From Candidatus Hodarchaeota archaeon (GTDB lineage Archaea > Asgardarchaeota > Heimdallarchaeia > Hodarchaeales > Hodarchaeaceae): 64,000 nt of DNA. Positions within the stretch are counted from its first letter, which is position 1. The number at the start of each line of letters is the position of its first letter. Position numbers and translations under genes: made by a program. The notes under the pieces are model-generated. The model did not search any database. It worked only from the letters and a program-made list of their open reading frames with translations, and was not told the DNA's origin. Below, one piece after another: positions 17,581 through 26,250 of this stretch. Location of the stretch: assembly GCA_016839815.1 (NCBI GenBank), contig JAEOTM010000204.1:1-64000 (forward strand). The letters are read 5' to 3'.

Positions 17581-19296
17581 CTAGAATAGCAGATCTCCTT
17601 TCCATTCACCGAAAACTTCCCTAAAAACATCACATATTTCCCCAATGGAAGCATATGCCTTAACCGCCTCCAAAATTGCTGGGAATACATTTTCATCTCC
17701 TTTTGCGGCTATCCGTATTTTTTCTAAAGCATTTTGCACCTTTTCAGAACTTCTTTCTTGTTTAACTTCTTCTAGTCGCTTTTGTTGTCGTTCAGCAATT
17801 TCATCACCGATTTGTAAGATTGGAATCTTAATTTGTTCACCTTTAGTAAATTCATTTACCCCTACAATGGTTCTTTGATTTGCCTCAATTTCCTTTTGAT
17901 ATTGATAAGCCGCGTTTGCGATTTCTTGTTGGAAGAAACCTTTCTCTATCGCAGGTATTACTCCACCAAGTTGGTCAACTTTCAGTATGTATTCCTCTAC
18001 CTCATCTTCCATCTTATTGGTAAGGCTCTCTACAAAATAACTACCAGCCAAAGGATCAATTGTATTTGTTAATCCACTTTCGTGAGCAATTATCTGTTGT
18101 GTACGTAGTGCTATTTCCACAGCATCCTCACTAGGTAATGCTAATGCTTCATCCAGTGAATTCGTATGTAATGATTGCGTACCTCCAATTACAGCAGCCA
18201 TAGATTGAACTGTTGTACGAATAACATTATTATATGGTTGCTGAGCAGTTAGCGAGCAACCAGCAGTTTGTGTGTGAAATCTAAGCCAAAGTGATCGTTC
18301 ATTCTTTGGTTTGTATTCTTTCATTTTTCGCGCCCAAATTCGACGTGCTGCTCTGAACTTTGCTATTTCCTCAAAAAAATCATTGTGAGAATTAAAGAAA
18401 AATGATAGTCGTGGAGCAAAATCATCGATATCTAGTCCTGACTTAACTGCCCATCTGACATATTCTAATCCATTAATGAGGGTAAAAGCCAATTCTTGAG
18501 CGGCTGTAGATCCAGCTTCACGAATATGATATCCGGAAATTGAAATTGTATTCCATCTCGGGACGTTTTCTGAACAATATTTAATAGTATCAACGATTAG
18601 ACGCATCGATGGTTTGGGGGGGAAAATATATGATTTTTGGGCCATATATTCCTTTAGAATATCATTCTGAATTGTTCCTCCGATTTGATCAGCAGATACT
18701 CCTTGTTTCTCTGCTACAGCAATATACATTGCAAGCAAGATAGCTGCTGGAGCATTTATTGTCATCGAAGTTGTAACCTGTTCAAGAGGAATCCCATCAA
18801 ATAAGATTTCCATATCTCTTAATGTATCGATAGCTACTCCAAGCTTTCCCACTTCTCCCAAGGACATTGGATGGGTGGATTCACGTCCATAAAGAGTAGG
18901 AAGATGAAAAGCAACGCTTAAACCTGTCATTCCATTTGCTAATAGAAATTTAAATCTTTTATTTGTCTCCTCTGCTCCTCCAAATCCAGCAAACTGCCGC
19001 ATTGTCCACAAACGCCCACGATACATGGTTTGTTGTACCCCGCGGGTATAAGGAAATTCACCTGGATAGCCCACATCGTTTGAGTAATTCCAATTACTGG
19101 GAATATCAGTAGGTCCATAAAGACGATCGATTGGAACGCTTGATGTTGTAATAAAACTAGATAGTCTTTCAGGTTTCTTTTTAACTAATGATTCATATTT
19201 TTCCTCCCACTTCTTTCGTTTCTGAAGGAGCTCAGCACGTGCAGAAGAATTCTCTGCACTAGAAACTTTATTGGATTTATTTGGAGACGTAGTCAA
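17581..19296 (-). CDS. mcmA1: Methylmalonyl-CoA mutase, large (substrate-binding) subunit
   Basis: The TIM-barrel subunit of the adenosylcobalamin-dependent mutase, 571 residues. Family segments are YPGEFPYTRGVQQTMYRGR (about 76-94), MRQFAGFGGAEETN, MTINAPAA, GYHIREAGSTAAQE, HTQTAGCSLTAQQPYNN and the late LTNTIDPLAGSYFVE. It starts with TTG, overlapping the stop of the adenosyltransferase gene (TTGA). It is likely used in propionate/odd-chain or branched amino-acid breakdown, or in the reverse direction; no epimerase or carboxylase gene is in the window. Confidence 0.96.
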   Translation of the reverse strand: MTTSPNKSNKVSSAENSSARAELLQKRKKWEEKYESLVKKKPERLSSFITTSSVPIDRLYGPTDIPSNWNYSNDVGYPGEFPYTRGVQQTMYRGRLWTMRQFAGFGGAEETNKRFKFLLANGMTGLSVAFHLPTLYGRESTHPMSLGEVGKLGVAIDTLRDMEILFDGIPLEQVTTSMTINAPAAILLAMYIAVAEKQGVSADQIGGTIQNDILKEYMAQKSYIFPPKPSMRLIVDTIKYCSENVPRWNTISISGYHIREAGSTAAQELAFTLINGLEYVRWAVKSGLDIDDFAPRLSFFFNSHNDFFEEIAKFRAARRIWARKMKEYKPKNERSLWLRFHTQTAGCSLTAQQPYNNVIRTTVQSMAAVIGGTQSLHTNSLDEALALPSEDAVEIALRTQQIIAHESGLTNTIDPLAGSYFVESLTNKMEDEVEEYILKVDQLGGVIPAIEKGFFQQEIANAAYQYQKEIEANQRTIVGVNEFTKGEQIKIPILQIGDEIAERQQKRLEEVKQERSSEKVQNALEKIRIAAKGDENVFPAILEAVKAYASIGEICDVFREVFGEWKGDLLF

Positions 19297-19883
19297 TATT
19301 CTACACCTTTTCGAGCGTTAATGTTCTGTTGATACGGATGTTTTTTGGATTCTACTATCGTATAATAATCAGCGATTTCAAAAAGGGCTTTAGTTGCATA
19401 TCTGCCTGTTAGTATAACCTCAAGATTTTTAGGTTTTGCGCTCAGAAGATCAAGAACCTCATCCTCTGGAATGAGCTGATAATCAATTGCCATATTTATT
19501 TCATCTAGAATAATGATATCCCATTCCTTTTCCATTTCTTTCTTGAAGTAAGCTAATCCTGCTCGTGCCTCACGAAAATCGATATGTAACGGACTTTTTT
19601 TATTTATAAAGTCAGGAGTTCCGTATTGGACAATCTGAAAATTTGGTAAATACTCTGCTGCTTTCAATTCTCCATAATCCCATCCTTTTTTCATGAATTG
19701 GATCATTAATATCTTAAATCCATGACCAGCTGCACGAAGTGCAATTCCTAATGCAGAAGTTGTTTTTCCTTTTCCATTTCCTGTTATGAGATTAATACAC
19801 CCAAGAGAAGAGGAATTAGTTTTTAAGTTTTCATTCTTCATAAAATCATTCCCAGGTTCACAATTATTATTCATTAACTGCAT
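19293..19883 (-). CDS. cobO: Cob(I)alamin adenosyltransferase, CobO/BtuR type
   Basis: It transfers adenosyl from ATP to cob(I)alamin or corrinoid. Walker A is GNGKGKTT (35-42); MIQFMKKGWDYGE and IIILDEINMAIDY follow, and HPYQQNINARKGVEY is the usual CobO ending. It is the first gene of cobO-mcmA1-mcmA2, so it probably supplies the cofactor directly to the mutase. Several ATG codons lie within the first 15 codons; the conserved part starts near residue 28, so the true start could be later than 19883. Confidence 0.93.
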   Translation of the reverse strand: MQLMNNNCEPGNDFMKNENLKTNSSSLGCINLITGNGKGKTTSALGIALRAAGHGFKILMIQFMKKGWDYGELKAAEYLPNFQIVQYGTPDFINKKSPLHIDFREARAGLAYFKKEMEKEWDIIILDEINMAIDYQLIPEDEVLDLLSAKPKNLEVILTGRYATKALFEIADYYTIVESKKHPYQQNINARKGVEY

Positions 19884-19974
19884 CCTACCAGACTAAAACT
19901 TATCACTTCTTGACTGTTTCACTCAAAAACGCATCAACATAAATAAATTGGTACTTAAACAAGTATAAAATGAG

Positions 19975-20075
19975 GGCCGATGCGGGGAATCGAACCCCGA
20001 CATGGTGGGCCACAACCACCGAGACTACCAATAGTCTATACACAAATATCTGTGTATATTTATCCTACATCGGCC
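19975..20075 (-). tRNA. tRNA-His (GTG) with intron in the D arm
   Basis: Read on the minus strand, acceptor arms GCCGATG and CATCGGC pair. An encoded G at position -1 faces discriminator C73, the tRNA-His identity pair. The anticodon arm is GGTGG-TTGTGGC-CCACC with anticodon GTG, and the T arm is CGGGG-TTCGATT-CCCCG. Between positions 10 and 11 about 28 extra bases interrupt the D stem, with an internal hairpin (ATACACA/TGTGTAT). Removing 28 of the 101 bases leaves a normal 73-base tRNA. CCA is not encoded. Confidence 0.9.
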
Positions 20076-20162
20076 AGTCCTTGAAATAATTTCGATTTTC
20101 ATTGATTTAAATCGTTATCTGTTATATTAGGTTTTTTATAAGCCTATTTCAATGATAATAAA

Positions 20163-20275
20163 CGTCGGGAGGGGGATTTGAACCCCCGAGTTCAAAGAAC
20201 ACCAACTTAGCAGGCTGGCTCCATTCTGGTCAAGTATGAACCTCATGGTTGAATACCAGGCTTGGATATCCCGAC
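20163..20275 (-). tRNA. tRNA-Ser (GCT) with D-loop intron
   Basis: Read on the minus strand, acceptor arms GTCGGGA and TCCCGAC pair, with discriminator G. The anticodon arm is CCAGC-CTGCTAA-GTTGG (anticodon GCT). A long variable arm with stem GTTC/GAAC and the T arm GGGGG-TTCAAAT-CCCCC follow. The D loop is expanded after CCTGGT by about 28 bases containing the pair AACC/GGTT. Without them the gene is about 85 bases, normal for a class II tRNA. Confidence 0.88.
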
Positions 20276-20471
20276 TTATTGTGTTAGCGACTATCCTATC
20301 CCTTTCTAATTAACTTTCGTATCTTGATGAAGGAAGGATAGATAATTATATCGTATTATTACTCACCAATATTAATGAAAGACCAACTTTTTTCCTGTAT
20401 TATGTTCATAATCTCTCATCAACCTAAGTGACTTCCTCTCCGTGTCACAACTATAAATTATTAGGAATTAG

Positions 20472-20963
20472 ATGATAATGACTGCCCAAAACTTACTCTT
20501 AGCTCTTCATAACACTCATAGCCCCAATACTGTGAAATTATTTGCAAACACTGTTGTGAATTTTCCTTTTTTATGTAAGAATGTAATCTTCAGTAAAATT
20601 ACCTCATCTGCGGCCTCAATGGGAATTCCCGATGCTCAAAAACTTATTCTTGCTTCTAATAAACATGGAAGCTTATTCTTTTTTGCTGAAATTTCTGACA
20701 TCGTTGACTCCTTACATCCTGACAAGATCTATTTACTAGTACCTCGGCGTTTTAGTCAGAACGTGGTTTCATTTAAGCAGATCACTCATGAATTAAAGGA
20801 ATCTAAAGTTTTAGTTGTTGTTGGAGGATCTTCTTCTGGTCTAACACGAAAGGAATTAGATTTAGGAGAATGTATTTCCCTAGAAGAATCTATTACTGAC
20901 CTTAATCCTGTTTCTTTAACGGCTATTTTTCTTTATGGACTGTCCCAACTGAGTTCTGAGTAA
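20472..20963 (+). CDS. SPOUT/RecB-like archaeal protein (COG4080 type)
   Basis: 163 residues with a pattern I associate with the archaeal COG4080 group of SPOUT-superfamily proteins, annotated as RecB-family nuclease or RNA methylase. The segments are SPNTVKLFANTVVNFP, SSAASMGIPDAQKL, DSLHPDKIYLLVPRRF, VVVGGSSSGLTRKELDLGE and NPVSLTAIFLYGL. The glycine-rich GGSSSGL segment fits the knot region of SPOUT enzymes. Activity is not shown for the family as far as I know. It starts the plus-strand run to rpoL, three bases before the methyltransferase gene. Confidence 0.55.
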   Translation: MIMTAQNLLLALHNTHSPNTVKLFANTVVNFPFLCKNVIFSKITSSAASMGIPDAQKLILASNKHGSLFFFAEISDIVDSLHPDKIYLLVPRRFSQNVVSFKQITHELKESKVLVVVGGSSSGLTRKELDLGECISLEESITDLNPVSLTAIFLYGLSQLSSE

Positions 20964-20965
20964 TT

Positions 20966-21937
20966 ATGGACTCTCAAACCATTCTTGACCTTTTTTGTGG
21001 AGCAGGGGGCTTTTCTCTGGGTTTCAGTTTAACTACCGACCGAAAAAAGGCAAGGTTGGCTATTGACAAGAATAACTGGGCTCTTGAAACTTACAAGAAG
21101 AACTTTCCATTCGCACGTACTCTCCAACGAGATATTACCCAGCTTCACTCCTTGGAACTCTTAAAACTATTAAATGTGACAGAACCAGATATCGTATTAG
21201 CAAGTCCTCCCTGTGAGGCGTTTTCCTCTGCGAACACGAATAGAAAATCTACTGATTACGATCGTTTATATTCTGACTCTACTGGGAGAAATATGCTACA
21301 TGCAATTCGTCTCATCATCGATCTTAATCCTACTTTTTTTTTCATTGAAAATGTCCAGCAAGTTGCCAATTATAATATGCAAAAGTATCTTCGCCGTGAG
21401 TTCTCGGATTCGACCTATTCAAAAATTTATTTCAATGTATTAGAGTCATTAAACTTTGGGGTACCAAGTGCGAGAAAAAGAGTCTTCATCTCGAACATCG
21501 AAATACCCTCAATTCCACGTGATAAAGAGTTTAGTAAAGTAAAAACTGCATTACAGGGATTAGAGGATACTGAGAGTTTTCATGAGTTTTTAAATCATGA
21601 AGAAGTTCCCCTTTCCCATAAAATTGCAAAAAAAATTCCAAGAACACCACCAAATGGAGCCTTGATTTATTTTCGGGGAAGTGGACGAAGAACGTTCCGA
21701 AACTATATCCGTCTGGATGCACAGTCATATGCACCTACGGTAATGGGGAAAAGTCGATTTATTCATCCACTAGAACATAGATTATGCACAGTCCGTGAAC
21801 ATGCCCGTTTAATGTCGTATCCAGACAATTTTGAGTTTATTGGTCCCCTTGTTGCCCAATATAATCAAGTTGGAGAAAGTGTCCCTCCCCTCATAAGTAA
21901 GGGAATTGCGAATTGCTTATCTCAAATAACTCAGTAG
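20966..21937 (+). CDS. DNA C5-cytosine methyltransferase
   Basis: It has the ordered C5-methyltransferase motifs: I (LDLFCGAGGFSLG, 8-20), IV with the catalytic cysteine Cys83 (ASPPCEAFS), VI (ENV, 128-130), VIII (ARKRVF), IX (VREHARLMSYPD) and X (QVGESVPP). At 323 residues the target-recognition region is short. Motif VIII has K instead of the common Q-x-R-x-R arrangement. No restriction endonuclease gene is adjacent. It sits in a housekeeping run between a SPOUT-like gene and rpoL, suggesting a solitary, possibly regulatory enzyme (inference). Confidence 0.9.
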   Translation: MDSQTILDLFCGAGGFSLGFSLTTDRKKARLAIDKNNWALETYKKNFPFARTLQRDITQLHSLELLKLLNVTEPDIVLASPPCEAFSSANTNRKSTDYDRLYSDSTGRNMLHAIRLIIDLNPTFFFIENVQQVANYNMQKYLRREFSDSTYSKIYFNVLESLNFGVPSARKRVFISNIEIPSIPRDKEFSKVKTALQGLEDTESFHEFLNHEEVPLSHKIAKKIPRTPPNGALIYFRGSGRRTFRNYIRLDAQSYAPTVMGKSRFIHPLEHRLCTVREHARLMSYPDNFEFIGPLVAQYNQVGESVPPLISKGIANCLSQITQ

Positions 21938-21977
21938 TATAAAAGAAAGTATTTGAACCTAAAACAGAAAGCTTTCA

Positions 21978-22289
21978 TTGATAAATCAATTACTTCTGGA
22001 GCGAAATTATCAATTGCAAGCCAAAGTCGTCCGAAAAGAAGAATCTTTACTTGAATTTGAGGTAGCAGGAGAAAATCATACCTTCTTAAACTTACTTAGA
22101 GAATCGTTAACGGATCAAAAAGGCGTTTTGTTTGCAGCTTATCGATTTCCTCATCCACTTCTTGAAAATCCAATATTCTACCTTCGCACTGCTGGTATCA
22201 ATCCTATTGACGCACTAGCAACTGCAGCAGAGAGCATCAATAAGCAATGTGACGAATTAACTAAGCAAATTAGTGAAAAAATAGATTGA
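21978..22289 (+). CDS. rpoL: RNA polymerase subunit Rpo11 (RpoL)
   Basis: The archaeal Rpb11 homologue forms the Rpo3-Rpo11 platform of RNA polymerase. The 103 residues include FEVAGENHTFLNLLRESL, then YRFPHPLLENPIFYLRT and a C-terminal helix. The start is TTG at 21978; there is no ATG or GTG at a suitable place. The RNase III-like gene follows 26 bases downstream. Confidence 0.93.
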   Translation: MINQLLLERNYQLQAKVVRKEESLLEFEVAGENHTFLNLLRESLTDQKGVLFAAYRFPHPLLENPIFYLRTAGINPIDALATAAESINKQCDELTKQISEKID

Positions 22290-22315
22290 AAAATTGATGA
22301 TGAACCCAAAGGAAA

Positions 22316-22783
22316 ATGGGTTTAAATTTGCCGTTCATTCAGGATCAACTGAAAACCACCTTCCAGGGAAAGGATGCTCAGAAAATCATTCGTGATTTTA
22401 TTTTTACCAAGGGAAACGCAAAATTGGGTGATTCGCTAGTAAATTTCATCTATTCTCTAGCGAAAAGTGGAATAACTGAATCTTCTACAGGCACCAAAGT
22501 ATCAGACCAAATCTTAGCTTTGGCTTTTAGATCGTCTCAATGGACTAAAGGGGATTATTTAAAGTTAAAGGGGAATAAAGGGCAGTTAGCTGATCAAGTC
22601 GAAGCGCTTATCCTTTTCTTTTGGATACAAGAGTTAATTTCTATTGATGACTATGTTAAATGTTTGATGCAAAATTTGAACCCTAAAAAACTACAGCACC
22701 CTCGAGAGGAAAAAGAAACAGCTATTCAAGGATTTATAGGGGTGCTAAATTTGTGCAATTCAACCTGGATTAACCTTATGTAA
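22316..22783 (+). CDS. RNase III-like protein (archaeal Ribonuclease III-like family)
   Basis: 155 residues, helical. The segment KLGDSLVNFIYSLAKSG (36-52) resembles the GD-x-x-x-x-F catalytic helix region of the archaeal RNase III-like family (Ribonucleas_3_2 type). It is followed by GTKVSDQILALAFRSS and GQLADQVEALILFFWI with acidic positions. No double-strand RNA-binding domain is present. The position after rpoL suggests a transcription or RNA-processing role. Family match from memory; activity unproven. Confidence 0.6.
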   Translation: MGLNLPFIQDQLKTTFQGKDAQKIIRDFIFTKGNAKLGDSLVNFIYSLAKSGITESSTGTKVSDQILALAFRSSQWTKGDYLKLKGNKGQLADQVEALILFFWIQELISIDDYVKCLMQNLNPKKLQHPREEKETAIQGFIGVLNLCNSTWINLM

Positions 22784-22806
22784 AGAAATAAAAAAAGGCC
22801 TCAATC

Positions 22807-22842
22807 AATATACCTAAAATTTCGATTAACTTTAGGTATATT
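22807..22842. terminator. Perfect inverted repeat between convergent genes
   Basis: Twelve-base arms AATATACCTAAA and TTTAGGTATATT are separated by 12 bases. The right arm contains the last codons and stop of the PAN gene; the left arm lies 24 bases after the RNase III-like gene. It could be a two-way terminator or a 3'-end processing signal. Confidence 0.5.
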
Positions 22843-24025
22843 CATTCTGACCGGTTATCGATTCTTTTTTCTTTGCAATCACTTTTCCAATTGCTGAACG
22901 GAAATGTTCTGACTTCACCATTGTGCCTCGCTCCCGAATAGCAAACATACCAGCTTCCTGTGTTATAGCACTAATATCAGCACCAGAGGCTTTCTCCATT
23001 TGTGTTGCAACCGACTCTAAGTCTACTTTTTTATCGATATTCATATTCCTGGTATGAATCTTCAAAATTTCTAATCTTTCTTCAAGATTGGGTAATGGAA
23101 CCTCAATATGGCGGTCAAATCGGCCTGGACGCATTAAGGCTGGATCAAGAATATCTACACGATTCGTCGCACCGATAATTTTTACGTCCCCTCGTGGGGA
23201 AAATCCATCTAACTCACTTAATAGTTGCATTAATGTTCGTTGTACTTCACGATCTCCACTTGTTGCAATATCAAGTCGTTTACTGCCAATTGCATCGAGT
23301 TCATCAATGAATAAGATACTAGGAGAATTATCACGGGCATAAGCAAATACTTCCCGGACAAGTCGGGCTCCTTCACCGATATATTTCTGAACGAGTTCTG
23401 ATCCAATGACACGAATGAATGTAGCTTGTGTTTCATGAGCTACTGCTTTTACCATCAATGTTTTTCCTGAACCAGGAGGGCCATGTAGCAGAACACCTTT
23501 GGGTGGTTCAATTCCTACCTTTTCAAATAACTCAGGTTGTAATAGTGGGAGTTCGACTGTTTCCCGAAGGTCTAATAGTTGATCACGCAGTCCACCGATA
23601 TCTTCGTAAGTTTCAGATGGTTTAGTATCAATTTCCATACTTCGTACGAGAGGATCTGTGCTTTGGGGAAGAATTTCTAAGATAGCAAAGTTTCTCTGAT
23701 GAAGAGCCACTCGACTATTTGGGACCAGTATATCCTTTGGAATGGTTGAATCAATCACAACAACAAATGAAGGGCCAGTAGAACTCTTCACAATAGCTTT
23801 TCCATTCTCTAGAACTTCCAATAATGTACCTGTAAACAGAGGAGGTTGTTTAAGTTTTTGTAGTTCAAGTCGTAAGTTATCTCGATCCTCTTCAAGCTTA
23901 TTTCGTTGAACTTCTAACAATTGTTTCTCTGTTTCCAGTGTGCGTATCCGACGTTCCATTGTACGAGTATAAGAATCAGTGAACTCATCGAACGTGGCTT
24001 TTTTATCATCCACAGTTTCTGGCAT
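22832..24025 (-). CDS. pan: Proteasome-activating nucleotidase (PAN)
   Basis: The archaeal 19S-like ATPase ring unfolds substrates for the 20S proteasome. The order is N-terminal coiled coil (15-60), OB domain (about 62-120), and AAA domain with Walker A GPPGSGKT (182-189), pore loop YIG (215-217), Walker B ILFIDE (237-242) and [21 protein letters not shown]. The protein ends Glu-Tyr-Thr. The tyrosine is in the HbYX position, but the hydrophobic residue normally before it is Glu, so gate opening may differ. It is divergent from aMBF1. Confidence 0.93.
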   Translation of the reverse strand: MPETVDDKKATFDEFTDSYTRTMERRIRTLETEKQLLEVQRNKLEEDRDNLRLELQKLKQPPLFTGTLLEVLENGKAIVKSSTGPSFVVVIDSTIPKDILVPNSRVALHQRNFAILEILPQSTDPLVRSMEIDTKPSETYEDIGGLRDQLLDLRETVELPLLQPELFEKVGIEPPKGVLLHGPPGSGKTLMVKAVAHETQATFIRVIGSELVQKYIGEGARLVREVFAYARDNSPSILFIDELDAIGSKRLDIATSGDREVQRTLMQLLSELDGFSPRGDVKIIGATNRVDILDPALMRPGRFDRHIEVPLPNLEERLEILKIHTRNMNIDKKVDLESVATQMEKASGADISAITQEAGMFAIRERGTMVKSEHFRSAIGKVIAKKKESITGQNEYT

Positions 24026-24377
24026 AATAATACCTACTTGAGTGATTAAGGTTAAACTCGTTCAAATCCTTACTAAAGATTCAAAGCGTATAAGTACTTG
24101 AATTTAAGGATAGAAAGAGCTTTTTTCCACTAATAGTTACAGACTGAATGATCCTTTATTTTTCTTTTCATACGGGTTACTGAAAAAACGACTTTTTTTT
24201 GTCCGTTCATTGAGATAGTCTGTGGAGTATCTCCTTCCTCTTCAATCGTTGAAAACGAATTTTCCGAGTTGATACTATAAAATTAGCTTTTGTCATCTTG
24301 GCCGAATTTTAATATTTTTAGCTAAGAGGTTAAATAGAAGTCAGGAATTTATTTTATATGTTGAGGAAGTCTTATTT
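24026..24377. promoter_or_regulatory. Divergent region between pan and mbf1
   Basis: About 350 A/T-rich bases with no coding ORF I would accept. It contains a T tract (24191-24198) and TTTTAATATTTTTAGC (near 24307-24322), which could be the mbf1 TATA region. No repeats or RNA gene were found. Confidence 0.35.
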
Positions 24378-24893
24378 TTGAGTAAAATACAGCAATGTGA
24401 AATGTGTGGGTCTGAAGGTTTTCTTTCACTTGTTGAAATTGACCATGTAGAACTTTATGCGTGTCCAAAATGCGCGAAATTTGGAAAACCTGTAATAAAA
24501 CGTCCAAAATCTGACCAACGAGCAAGATACAAAAAACACCAAGCTCAACCTCGAGCTAAGGCAAAACCTGTTATCCGAAAACCTCCAAAGAAAGATTTCT
24601 TACATGATAAAATCCTTGTGGATGGTTATGGACACCTGATCCAAGAAGCTCGCAAAGAACGAGGGTATGGACGAGCTCAGTTTGCTGGTTTAATAAAGGA
24701 AAAAGAGACTTTATTAGCACGAATCGAAGCTGAACGGGTTATTCCAACAGACAGAGTGGTCGCCAAGATTGAGCGGGAATTAGATATTGAGCTCAAAACT
24801 GAAATCGCTGATGAAAGCTCTACGGTGGAGGATATCATACCCCGAGCTACGACTATTGGTTCAATTGCAAAAATAAAACGAAAACAAAAGTAA
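24378..24893 (+). CDS. mbf1: Multiprotein-bridging factor aMBF1
   Basis: The archaeal counterpart of the eukaryotic coactivator MBF1. The N-terminal zinc ribbon has Cys7, Cys10, Cys29 and Cys32. A basic linker (about 40-70) leads to a Cro-type helix-turn-helix with GHLIQEARKERGYGRAQFAGLI and LLARIEAERVIPTDRVVAKIE. The protein is 171 residues and starts at TTG 24378. In archaea aMBF1 is reported to associate with the ribosome as well. It is followed 220 bases later by uS8. Confidence 0.9.
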   Translation: MSKIQQCEMCGSEGFLSLVEIDHVELYACPKCAKFGKPVIKRPKSDQRARYKKHQAQPRAKAKPVIRKPPKKDFLHDKILVDGYGHLIQEARKERGYGRAQFAGLIKEKETLLARIEAERVIPTDRVVAKIERELDIELKTEIADESSTVEDIIPRATTIGSIAKIKRKQK

Positions 24894-25111
24894 TCCTTGC
24901 CAATAGGATGGCTTACACAATCCAATATATTAGAAAAACCTTTACAGCGTATTCTGATAGTCTAACTACTATTTCCACTTCACGATAACCTTTAACAAGT
25001 GGGTTTAAGGACGGTATAGATGGATGGTAAGGTAAAGTAGGCCTCTCTAATCCAATAATTCGGCCTTACTAGCCATTTTCATTTGAATCAATCCTAAAAG
25101 AGAAGAATATT

Positions 25112-25498
25112 ATGGTTATGCATGACCCCTTAGCTAATGCGATGTCCACAATAGCAAACGCGGAAGTTCTCGGTCGTAAAGAAGTCACAATTAGACCTGC
25201 TAGTAGAATTATTGCGAATGTTTTGCGTGTGATCCAAAAATACGGAACCATTGGCGAATTTGAAGTTATGGAAGATTTATGGATTATCTCTGTTCAGCTC
25301 TTAGGCCGAATTACTAAAATTGGCGTTATAAAACCCAGATATCCAGTTAAAGTCAATGATTATGTAGAGTGGGAAAAAAGGTTCCTTCCTGCTAGAGACA
25401 TGGGAATTCTTGTTGTTTCAACTTCGGAAGGAGTCATGTCACATCATGAAGCTGCAGATAAAAATCTTGGTGGGAGACTATTAGCTTACGTATACTAA
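25112..25498 (+). CDS. rps8: Ribosomal protein uS8
   Basis: A small-subunit protein binding 16S rRNA helix 21. The 128 residues match the archaeal form: [14 protein letters not shown] at the N terminus, [19 protein letters not shown]-like [10 protein letters not shown], and the diagnostic [24 protein letters not shown] region at the C terminus. It is followed seven bases later by uL6, the usual order. The uL5 and uS14 genes normally upstream are absent; aMBF1 precedes it here. Confidence 0.96.
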   Translation: MVMHDPLANAMSTIANAEVLGRKEVTIRPASRIIANVLRVIQKYGTIGEFEVMEDLWIISVQLLGRITKIGVIKPRYPVKVNDYVEWEKRFLPARDMGILVVSTSEGVMSHHEAADKNLGGRLLAYVY

Positions 25499-25505
25499 TC
25501 TTGGA

Positions 25506-26069
25506 GTGAACATACCGATGACACATTTTACTGTTGAAAAAACTGTTGAAATCCCCGATGATATAAAGGTTGACATGAAACAAATTCGTGGGGGATATAC
25601 GGTTGAAATAGAAGGACCCAAGGGTAAAATTGAAAAGGATTTTACACGATTAAGTGTTAAAATCTCGCTTGAAGATAAGAAATTTGTTATTACAAGTCAT
25701 TTCGGCAAAAAAAGAGAAGCTTCAATGGTGGGTACTATTGCAGGTCATCTTAAAAATATGATCCAGGGTGTGAAAGAACTCTACACATACCAAGTCCAAA
25801 TCATTACTTCTCACTTTCCTGCTACAGTTGAAGTCCAAAAATCTGTTGTCCTCATAAAGAATTTATATGGAAGAAGAGATCCTATAGAAGTTCCATATGA
25901 TTCATCTGTTGATATAAAAGTCAAGGGAGATCTAGTCACTTTAACTGGTATTAATAAAGAATTAGTTTCACAAGCTGCTGCTCGATTAGCAGAATCTTCA
26001 AGATTACGAGGTCGTCGAAGTAAAGATCCAACCGTCTTTCAAGATGGGCTTTATGTACTAAATACATAA
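25506..26069 (+). CDS. rpl6: Ribosomal protein uL6
   Basis: A large-subunit protein at the base of the L7/L12 stalk. Two L6 repeats are visible, with YTVEIEGPKGKIEKDFTR in the first and VTLTGINKELVSQAAARLAE in the second. The archaeal ending DPTVFQDGLYV is present. The GTG at 25506 or the ATG at 25518 could start it; the latter follows GGAGTG at better spacing. The normal next genes of the spc cluster (eL32, eL19, uL18, uS5) are missing, replaced by tRNA genes. Confidence 0.95.
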   Translation: MNIPMTHFTVEKTVEIPDDIKVDMKQIRGGYTVEIEGPKGKIEKDFTRLSVKISLEDKKFVITSHFGKKREASMVGTIAGHLKNMIQGVKELYTYQVQIITSHFPATVEVQKSVVLIKNLYGRRDPIEVPYDSSVDIKVKGDLVTLTGINKELVSQAAARLAESSRLRGRRSKDPTVFQDGLYVLNT

Positions 26070-26128
26070 ATAACCAAGAATCTCAAGTCACTTAAGCAAT
26101 CTTGCTACAAAACAGATTAACATCTATT

Positions 26129-26234
26129 GGGCCTGTAGCTCAGTCTAGGATGTATATCGTCTTCATCCTCTGAAATGGTTAGAGCGTCCGGCTCATAACC
26201 GGATGGTTCGTGGGTTCAAATCCCCCCAGGCCCA
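26129..26234 (+). tRNA. tRNA-Met (CAT, elongator type) with D-loop intron
   Basis: Acceptor arms GGGCCTG and CAGGCCC pair, with discriminator A. The anticodon arm is TCCGG-CTCATAA-CCGGA. The T arm GTGGG-TTCAAAT-CCCCC has one T/C mismatch. The D stem GCTC/GAGC encloses about 40 bases instead of 10, so about 30 bases form an intron with hairpin AGGATG/CATCCT. The anticodon stem lacks the three G-C pairs of the initiator. A tRNA-Ile with modified CAT is possible, but the sequence looks like elongator Met. Confidence 0.85.
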
Positions 26235-26250
26235 CATTCTAGGTAAAAAA

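Noticed and set aside
20966-21937. Restriction-modification system
   Set aside because: Only the methyltransferase is present; the neighbours are rpoL and a SPOUT-like gene, neither an endonuclease.
26129-26234. Initiator tRNA-Met
   Set aside because: The anticodon stem lacks three consecutive G-C pairs next to the loop and the acceptor end has the elongator form.
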